DNA from: Setomelanomma holmii
Lineage: Eukaryota > Ascomycota > Dothideomycetes > Pleosporales > Phaeosphaeriaceae
Assembly: GCA_010015745.1 (NCBI GenBank)
Contig: ML978216.1
Location: 138,413-202,412, forward strand
Direction: 5' to 3'
Length of the DNA: 64,000 nt
Shown: one piece after another, positions 58,031 through 64,000 of the stretch
Layout of the letters: every line of letters begins with the position of its first letter
How positions within the stretch are numbered: position 1 is the first letter of the stretch
Notes under the pieces: generated by a model
Databases searched by the model: none
Told to the model about the DNA's origin: nothing
What the model saw: the letters and a program-made list of their open reading frames with translations, nothing else
Position numbers and translations under genes: made by a program

Positions 58031-58543
58031 GGTCGAGGATGGGTAAGGAGAGAGTCCGTGAAGAGAACCTTGATTTGTAAGAGAGTTTGTGCCGTCAAGA
58101 CTTCTTGAGGCACGATCAATCGAGGTACGATCAACACAGCTCTCTTACATTCGTACGTTGCATGAGCAAAGCGTACAGATATGCTCGACGCGCGATAGCC
58201 TCTCGTGCGTGCCGAGATGAGGTACGGACATGCAATACCGGCCAAGGTTTGGTGGCGTCCCCATCCACTACCCCAGAAATGGGAGCCAAACATCTGGGGT
58301 AGCCCCACAGTCTTCAGCTTCCTTGCTGTCGGAAAAGGTGGGCTAATGCTTGCATCCGCAAAGACCTTGCCGTGCGACTCAGTGAGCTATGTCCTCGGCC
58401 ACGACTCAGGGCCGCAACCCCAGCCGGGTGCGTTCCGATGGAGATAGAAGTCCGGGCACGCAGGAATTCTTCGATGTCCTGTTGGGGAACGGCCCGTTCA
58501 CACATGGAAACCACATCTCCGAGAACACTGTCGCTCAGATGAG

Positions 58544-59470
58544 GTGCGTTTGGTAACATTTGCGGGACTGGCAACTAGGCCGAGTGAAGCCCACCGAATT
58601 AACCAGCAAGGTCATCACAGCCCTGAAAGCCAATCGCGACACAGTACTCAGCGTACAGTCAATCCCATAGCTGCATCCGCCGAGACGCCGATCTTGCCTG
58701 ATGCCTTCTTCCAATCAGTTTCGGCCTTAAACGACACGAATGACCGCTTGCGATGGTATATGAGCGTACATATCACATTATCATCAGCCAATTATCCTGA
58801 CGTCATCCCTGGAGTCTACAACCATCTCGACACCCGCCTACTCTCGAGATTGGATTCTCAGGATGCGCGGAAGTCAGAGATAAACCGCATACGGGAAGGG
58901 CTCATCAAGTCCACCGGTATTGTTGGGGCAGTGGGAACTGGCAACGCGATGGGAACACTATCCGATCGCGTGCCGGAATCTCTGCGTGAGACTGAGTGTA
59001 TGAGAGCCAAGGAGTCGGACGAAGAGGCGAGAATGAGAGGGAGGAAGTTCTGGACGAACATATACGCGAGCAATCCGGCTGTTGATCTAGAAGCGTCGGT
59101 CCGGGTAAGCCCAGACTATGCTTTTGTCGTTCGTGGTAAAACAAATCTTGCCTACACATGAGAAGTCGAACGGGCCAGATAATCGCTGACAACTGTGTAG
59201 ACGTGTTGTATGCGAGGGTCTTCTCGTTCGACGGCATCTTGGATGATCGTACGACTGGATATGCAATGCTGTTCGGCTTGTATGAAATGGATTGCCCGAA
59301 CCAACTCCAGCACCACATGAAGGGTATGCTATGGCATGGTGCGACAAGAAGACCTGCTGGAGCTGCGAAAGCTTTGTTTGGGACTGATCGGTATCCTAGG
59401 CATCAAGCTGAGGCATGGCCCTGCGCCTATCCCCGTCCTTCCGCACAGCAATCAACTCGGCGAGTCGTAG
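58544..59470 (+). pseudogene. AhpD-like (carboxymuconolactone-decarboxylase fold) protein, frameshifted
   Basis: Belongs to the fungal AhpD-like group. The first exon (to 59135) reads ILPDAFFQSVSALNDT, TLSSANYPDVIPGVYNH, RIREGLIKSTGIVGAVGTGN and EARMRGRKFWTNIYASNP. A 65 nt intron (59136-59200) joins DYAFVVR to VLYARVFSFDGILDDRTTG in frame. DCPNQLQHHMKGMLWHGATR follows, then the frame is off by one base at about 59343-59350; the shifted frame gives DLLELRKLCLGLIGILGI and GPAPIPVLPHSNQLGES, stop at 59470. The first exon has no ATG upstream of the conserved part, so a 5' exon or the true start is missing. Start given is the edge of the open frame. Confidence 0.65.
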
Positions 59471-60023
59471 AACACGTAGTAGGCTGGATGCTGATATGGT
59501 AATGCGCAATGTGGCAACCAAGCTGCCCGAATTTGAATCTTTCCTCCATTGCGGATATTGGGGTGGGTACAAGAGTTGATACGTTCTCGTCGGGCATATG
59601 GTAGTATGAGTTACATCAGCGGTGCTTCACAGGATAGCTGCGAAAGATGCTTCGTGAGCATGGCCGGTGTCAGGAAATCTTCCCTCAAACGACGCGAAGC
59701 AGGGAGAAACCCTTCGAACTCTGTGCGAATGTCGTGTAGCTTGTTTGAAATAAAAGCACATGTAACTCGTTTAGGACGTTAGAGGGTCGGCTGTGGGCGG
59801 TAGGGCGCCGGGCAGCCGCGGCCCTGATGCCGCTCGCTCCCTACCCGCCCAGAGACTCCACACCTCTTCACCAAGGCACTCTCCACTCGTTTTCGGTCGT
59901 CCCATGGATTTGGAAGAGAGTCAGCTGTTGTGACACAATCCATTCAAACTCCGTTGCTTAATCGCAGTCTTTTGCTAGTCACGACCCACAACCCTTAATG
60001 CGACAGTTGCCCATGCAGCCAAC
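59471..60023. other. Intergenic, nothing supported
   Basis: Short GC-rich and AT-rich patches between convergent remnants; no motif-bearing frame. Confidence 0.4.
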
Positions 60024-60778
60024 CTAGAGCTCAACCAGGGAGTCGCACTCTTTCAAATCGCACCATGCCACACTATGTTTCCATAACACCCTCTGTATAT
60101 CCTTCTCAAGCCTATCTGGAGAGCTTTCCACTTTCTTCCTGCCCTCGAAGTAGCCCTCTGACCCTGCGAACTCATCAGAAATGGCTACATCTACAACCGC
60201 TCTAGCTGCCTGCCCAATAGACGTGGTGAGATCAAGCGGGTCGACTGCCACCGCCTGGATCAACTCCGTCTCTTTGCGCTGTCCGCCGTCAGTCAATCAC
60301 GCTGAGCCGTTTTGCATTCAAACTGTACCTTCTTCAGCCTTCGATTCAGTTCGTACATTACCAAGATTATTACCAATTTGCTGATCGCATAACGTTGGAA
60401 ACCGCGGCCCATGTGGATGCTCTCTGATTCTTCTTGCGGATGTATCAGATCGTTCAGGCTTCCCGGAAGCTTGGTAGGAAATCCTTTCGAAAGTCCAGCG
60501 TGCTCTGGCCAATGTGCTTGGCTTCCAATGAAGACCATGCGCCCATTCCGACTGTCCATTCCGCCCAGCAGTCGCGAGCACAGTGCAAAGTGGGCGAGAT
60601 GATTGATCGCCATGGACTGCTCGAAACCGTCTTCGGACTTGGTTGGTGCGCCAGAAAGTCTCCAATAGACTTCGGTGCATATGATTGCTGCGAGTCGGGG
60701 CCATCGGCGGGTCTGTATCTCCGCAATCACCTGGTGGCAGAAGAGCGCGACGGTTTTCAGTGAGTTCACATCAAATGC
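60024..60778 (-). pseudogene. SDR gene fragment, truncated at a transposon junction
   Basis: Retinol-dehydrogenase-like fungal SDR. From the junction at about 60778 it reads DVNSLKTVALFCHQVI, RLAAIICTEVYW, AINHLAHFALC and the catalytic RYAISKLV (Tyr and Lys present), then LNRRLKK. The following catalytic-to-C-terminal stretch is missing: the sequence jumps, with a frame change near 60300, to DPLDLTTSIGQAARAV, SDEFAGSEGYFEGRKKVES and VLWKHSVAWC ending at 60024. The N-terminal cofactor-binding part is replaced by Copia gag coding sequence. Not functional. Confidence 0.72.
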
Positions 60779-61810
60779 AATTAGCTTTGTGCTTAACTTA
60801 AGTGTAGCCTTTGCGCTTTGCCTGTCTACAGCTCTCTGAAGCTGTTTAGCAATCTTGGGATTCTTCTTGGCCTTTTCAAACCTGGCTTCAATCTGTGGGT
60901 CTGATGTCTATCCTGCTAGGCGAGCTGCAGGGTTGAGATATGGACAGTTCCTGTACTAGTGATCCTTCAGACAGATGCATTTCCCTGGTGGTTGATTCTG
61001 GTTTGCTTGAGGCTTCAGGCTAGATCCTTCCTTGGTGGTATTGGCCTTGTTATTTGACCCAATGCCGTCAGCAATGCTGAGAGAGGCGCCGAAGGAGCTA
61101 AGTGTAGGTCCTTGCGGCTTAATAATGCGGAGAAGCTTTCTAAAGCTGGCAACTAGCGTGGTGATCGTTGGTAGATCTGAATCTTTCTCTTGCAGATCTA
61201 AGAGCTTGCGGAGCTCAGCTGTAGCCCAGGTTTTATGTACCTTGTTAGTAGTGACGAGAAATTCTTCTTAGACCTGTCCTCCTTTCATCTTAGGCATATC
61301 AATTGTAGCTATAAGATCAGTGACGCGTATCTATTCATCTAGCCATTTGTTAATGCTGGTATTGCGTAGTTTTAGCGATCGTAGAGCGTCGTATTTTGCC
61401 CTAAGCTCTCTCCTCTAGGTAGGTTTAGATAGAGCTATGTAGGCTTTAAGTTTGACGAGTCGTGTATGTGCAGTTGTGTCATTCTAGATAAGCGGAACCA
61501 AGGAAGTAGAGATTGTTGATGCAACGTTAGTGCAGATCTCTTTAAGAGCTTTGTCCTTCTGGTACTAATCTTTGTACTTCTATTCCCACTCACTAAGCTT
61601 CATGCGCTGTAATTGGAGAATCTCTGATGTGAGATCTCCTTCAGGAAGCATAGGGCGCCCAGGTTCTGGAAAAAGAGCAGGCGGCGTAGAGACTGATATG
61701 TTGGATGTGGGAGCACAGGGCAGGTATGAATGAGGCAGAAGGTTGTTGTATTGAGAGAGCTACTGTGAGCGATTATATACACAACCAGATGAGTAAGCAG
61801 GTGACTAACA
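60779..61810 (-). mobile_element. Copia-type LTR retrotransposon remnant (5' end and gag)
   Basis: Coding strand is minus. From ATG 61651 one frame runs about 290 codons to the junction at 60779 and matches a Copia Gag: an N-terminal helical part, then near the end a CCHC zinc knuckle (CICLKDH…NCPYL) followed by a basic helix. The frame contains TAG at 61582, 61567, 61486, 61417, 61333, 60958 and 60910 and TAA at 61270 (coding-strand first base). The TAG sites fit Trp codons changed TGG to TAG, i.e. CCA to CTA on the plus strand. Upstream, a possible LTR start TGTTAGTCAC lies at 61810 reading minus, with a TATATAA inside. No protease, integrase or reverse transcriptase follows; the element is truncated. 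Confidence 0.75.
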
Positions 61811-61851
61811 GAGTCACGTGAGATGCAGTTCACAGTGTACTGTGTGAACTG
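61801..61851. repeat. Inverted repeats at the LTR edge
   Basis: GTGACT (61801-61806) pairs with AGTCAC (61812-61817) and CAGTTCACA (61826-61834) pairs with TGTGAACTG (61843-61851), the second with perfect 9-bp arms. They flank the proposed LTR start. Confidence 0.45.
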
Positions 61852-62297
61852 AGGTGCCAGGCTGACATGATAGATCACAGTATTCCTATATTCCATATGA
61901 AACTGCTTTATCCTTATGTTGAAATAACTAAAGAGACCACTCCTTAGGCCTTGTAAGGATGACAAGGGTCTTGTTAGACCTCTAGGTTTCAAATGATACC
62001 ATGATAGATAGCAGGATGGTGATGACTGCTAGGTGCGGATGTGCCAGTATGCCTAGTGTGTCCAGTATATCTGGTGTGTGCAGTGCGTCTGCAGTGTGTC
62101 CACAGTATCTAGTGTGTCCGCAGTATCCTTAAGAGACGTGAAGTGTTTAGTGTTAATTAAGAGATGAAGAGATACTAAAGAAATAGCAGTTGTAGGTGAA
62201 CTTCAGTAGTTGAAAGATTGCAGTGTGCAAATCCGGGCTCATAACTCTTAGATGTGTGATGTGGAAGGAGGAATGAAGAACTTAGTTAATTGTGTAG
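61811..62297. other. Non-coding spacer with tandem motifs
   Basis: AT-rich spacer between the Copia remnant and the TLH-like remnant; contains the AGTGTGTCC repeats (separate entry) and no coding frame. Confidence 0.45.
62041..62130. repeat. Degenerate AGTGTGTCC/AGTAT minisatellite
   Basis: CCTAGTGTGTCCAGTAT-like units recur with variation: AGTGTGTCC at least four times, each followed by AGTAT or CAGTAT. Typical short decayed tandem repeat beside a mobile element. Confidence 0.6.
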
Positions 62298-63067
62298 CTA
62301 TGAACGAGGGAAGCTATATATACGTGTACAACGAGAGAGTGTAGGGATAGCCCTGCTAGCGTGCAACATAAGGCCCTGTACTAGGTCTGCACGCACAGCG
62401 TATGCAACAGCGCCTGTAGCTGTTGCACGCCCATTCTGTAGCTCAACTAGATCTTCTCCATCCTCGTTGCTGCTTCCTTTGCCCTCCTCTGCTGTGCCGC
62501 CGCCGCCACTAGCCATCTCTGTACAGTAGCCGGCGGCGAAGCGCTCTCCTACTACCTCTCGCCCAATGCCTACAGCTGTGTGGCGGTACTCCTGCACTGT
62601 CAGTCGCGTCCCCAGCCACTTAGCAGACTCAAGCGTCATCGTACGCGTCAACTGGTCCGTCTCCCACAGCCCTCGCTCATTAGCCCAGAGGTAGTCAGTC
62701 ACTGAGGCAGACAAACGCTTGCCTAGCGCGCTCTGCAGCATCGCTCGTAGAGGCTGCGTGTAGAGCAGGTAGGCGGCCACAAGCTGCCCTATTGCCTTAG
62801 GCAGAAAGCGTACAACTACCTTAGGCTTATCCCACTAAGATTGCGTCTTGTGGTAGCGGGTAACGACTGCTACCTGGCCATCCATCACGTACAGATTGCG
62901 GTCCTGCAGCACTCTGTTCCGCCACTGTACAGAGAGGAGCTTAGGCCTACGAGCTGGCTAGCCACCTGTTATATGCACAGCGAGGCTGAGAAGCTCAAGG
63001 AAGCGTTCGATATGCCGCAGGTGCCGGCGCACCTCTTGACGCCTCCACTGTACTAGCCTGCCGCTGT

Positions 63068-63126
63068 CGCTCTCTCCGCTCTCTCTGCTCTCTCCGCTCT
63101 CTCTGCTCTCTCCACTCTCTCTGCTC
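63068..63126. repeat. 18-bp tandem repeat inside the TLH-like frame
   Basis: CTCTCTCCGCTCTCTCTG-type units occur about three times and encode repeated Arg-Glu-Ser-Gly-Glu-Ser on the minus strand. The repeat keeps the frame open. Confidence 0.75.
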
Positions 63127-63968
63127 TGTCCCTTGCTTCCTCCGTCTCTCTGGATAGCGCTGCCTTGCTGCTTGTACAGACATCGCCCTGCTAGTACGCT
63201 TGCCAGTCGCCTGAGCATCCATCTCTCAGCCTCCTGCAGGCGCGCAGCTGAGAGCAAAGAGACGCCTCGCTAGATAAGGGTGACGTCGTCCTAGATCGCT
63301 GCAAGCTCTACAGAGGGTCTGTCATTAGTCTCCTCCTTTTGCATCCAGAGCACCTGCTCCCATAGCACCTGCGCAGCCTCTGCAGCAACGCCCTGCACCA
63401 TCCTACAGAAGCGCGCAAGCTCAATTGGACGGCCCTTAATAAAGAAGGTCTGCCGGTCTAGCGACCACCACATGCTGCCTGCAATGCTGCCTGGCGTGCG
63501 CAGCGACACATACTTAGCGTACGCTAGCAGGCTCAGCATCACGCTCATGGGGCTGTGTGAGCCATCAACAAGGTGGCAAGATCGCTGCTGCAGCAGCACG
63601 CGCGTCTCTGCTGTCCCCTGCTTGTCGCGCTGCTCAGAGGGGAGGAAGGCCTCAGTGGCAAGCACTCTCACGCAGTACACCAGCGAGCCAAGCAGAGAGG
63701 AGTACTCTGGCGCCGTACGCAGCCGCAGCGTGTCTAGGTTAACACCTAGCGCTGCGAGGAAGTGGACAAAGCCCCTCTCAAACGGCTGGTGGCAGACATC
63801 CTGGCAGATGAGCTCCTAGGACAGCCGCAGCACATACTTGCGCACCTCTGGTGCTGTATCGGCGGTCTCTCCTCCTTTGTGCGAGACAATGCTCCAGAGC
63901 CTCCTTGCTGCCTGCCTCTGCCTGCCGTGCCAGGGGAAGAGGCAGGCAATACTCTGCAGTCCCCTCTC

Positions 63969-64000
63969 CTGCTGCTGCTGCTGCTCCTCCTCCTGCTGCT
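63969..64000. repeat. CTG/CTC trinucleotide tract
   Basis: Runs of CTG and CTC triplets reach the end of the window, encoding Gln/Glu-rich sequence in the minus-strand frame. Confidence 0.7.

Larger units (their letters stand above)
62298..64000 (-). pseudogene. TLH-like (RecQ-associated, OrsD/DUF3505-type) gene, TAG-riddled, runs off window
   Basis: A continuous minus-strand frame enters from the right edge and ends at 62298. It matches the large N-terminal region of fungal telomere-linked RecQ-like helicase genes: FVHFLAALGVNLDTLRLR, LGSLVYCVRVLATEAFLPSE, SHSPMSVMLSLLAYAKYV, RPIELARFCRMVQG, then, after a Glu/Ser/Gly repeat, LRAMLQSALGKRL, TDYLWANERGLWETDQLTR and YRHTAVGIGREVVG. The frame is broken only by TAG at 63818, 63293, 63272, 62960 and 62837 (first base on the coding strand), each where an aromatic residue is usual; all are in one frame by arithmetic. 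The helicase domain that should follow is absent: similarity ends at about 62400, so this copy is 3' truncated. The start lies beyond 64000. Confidence 0.72.

Noticed and set aside
1..64000. CRISPR array or bacterial operon features
   Set aside because: No regularly spaced direct repeats; spliced genes and eukaryotic families show a fungal nuclear origin.

Overview
This 64 kb window is nuclear DNA of a filamentous ascomycete (Pezizomycotina, probably Dothideomycetes; the class is inferred). Evidence: 46-75 nt GT-AG introns, fungal-only families (HET, DUF6594, DUF6601, DUF2439), a Copia-type retroelement, and stop codons of the kind left by repeat-induced point mutation (RIP). No rRNA, tRNA or CRISPR array was recognised.

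Layout. 2.0-5.2 kb: intact C-terminal-motor kinesin. 5.8-7.3 kb: tannase/feruloyl-esterase pseudogene, followed by about 2.8 kb with no supported gene. 10.1-14.8 kb: divergent pair, a DUF2439 (Mte1/Dbl2/ZGRF1-like) genome-stability protein and a BAR-SH3 (Rvs167-like) endocytic protein. 15.4-20.9 kb: frameshifted genes of unknown or ankyrin type. 21.3-23.3 kb: a DUF6601 membrane protein and a secreted protein. 24-46 kb: an accessory region with a caspase-like peptidase, a small protein, a DUF6594 membrane protein, a decayed membrane protein, two decayed HET genes, one intact HET gene and a disrupted F-box gene. It is interrupted at 38.8-43.6 kb by the divergent core genes VPS34 (PI 3-kinase) and NSE4 (SMC5/6 kleisin). 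47.5-51.3 kb: an HKD phospholipase-D-like protein and an intact short-chain dehydrogenase. 51.5-60.8 kb: a run of broken metabolic genes (MFS transporter, two SDRs, alpha/beta hydrolase, MFS N-terminus, AhpD-like protein). 60.8-64 kb: Copia gag remnant and a TLH-like (RecQ-associated, OrsD-type) gene remnant, both interrupted almost only by TAG stops at probable Trp codons.

The main pattern is a contrast. The conserved housekeeping genes are open over their whole length and splice cleanly, while most accessory genes carry one or more frameshifts or stops. That argues for real decay of accessory regions rather than uniform sequencing error. HET, caspase-like and DUF6594 genes together suggest a remnant of non-self recognition or programmed-cell-death functions; the 51-61 kb stretch looks like a dismantled catabolic or secondary-metabolite cluster beside a transposon junction. 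Exon boundaries were read by eye from splice consensus and frame continuity and need transcript support.
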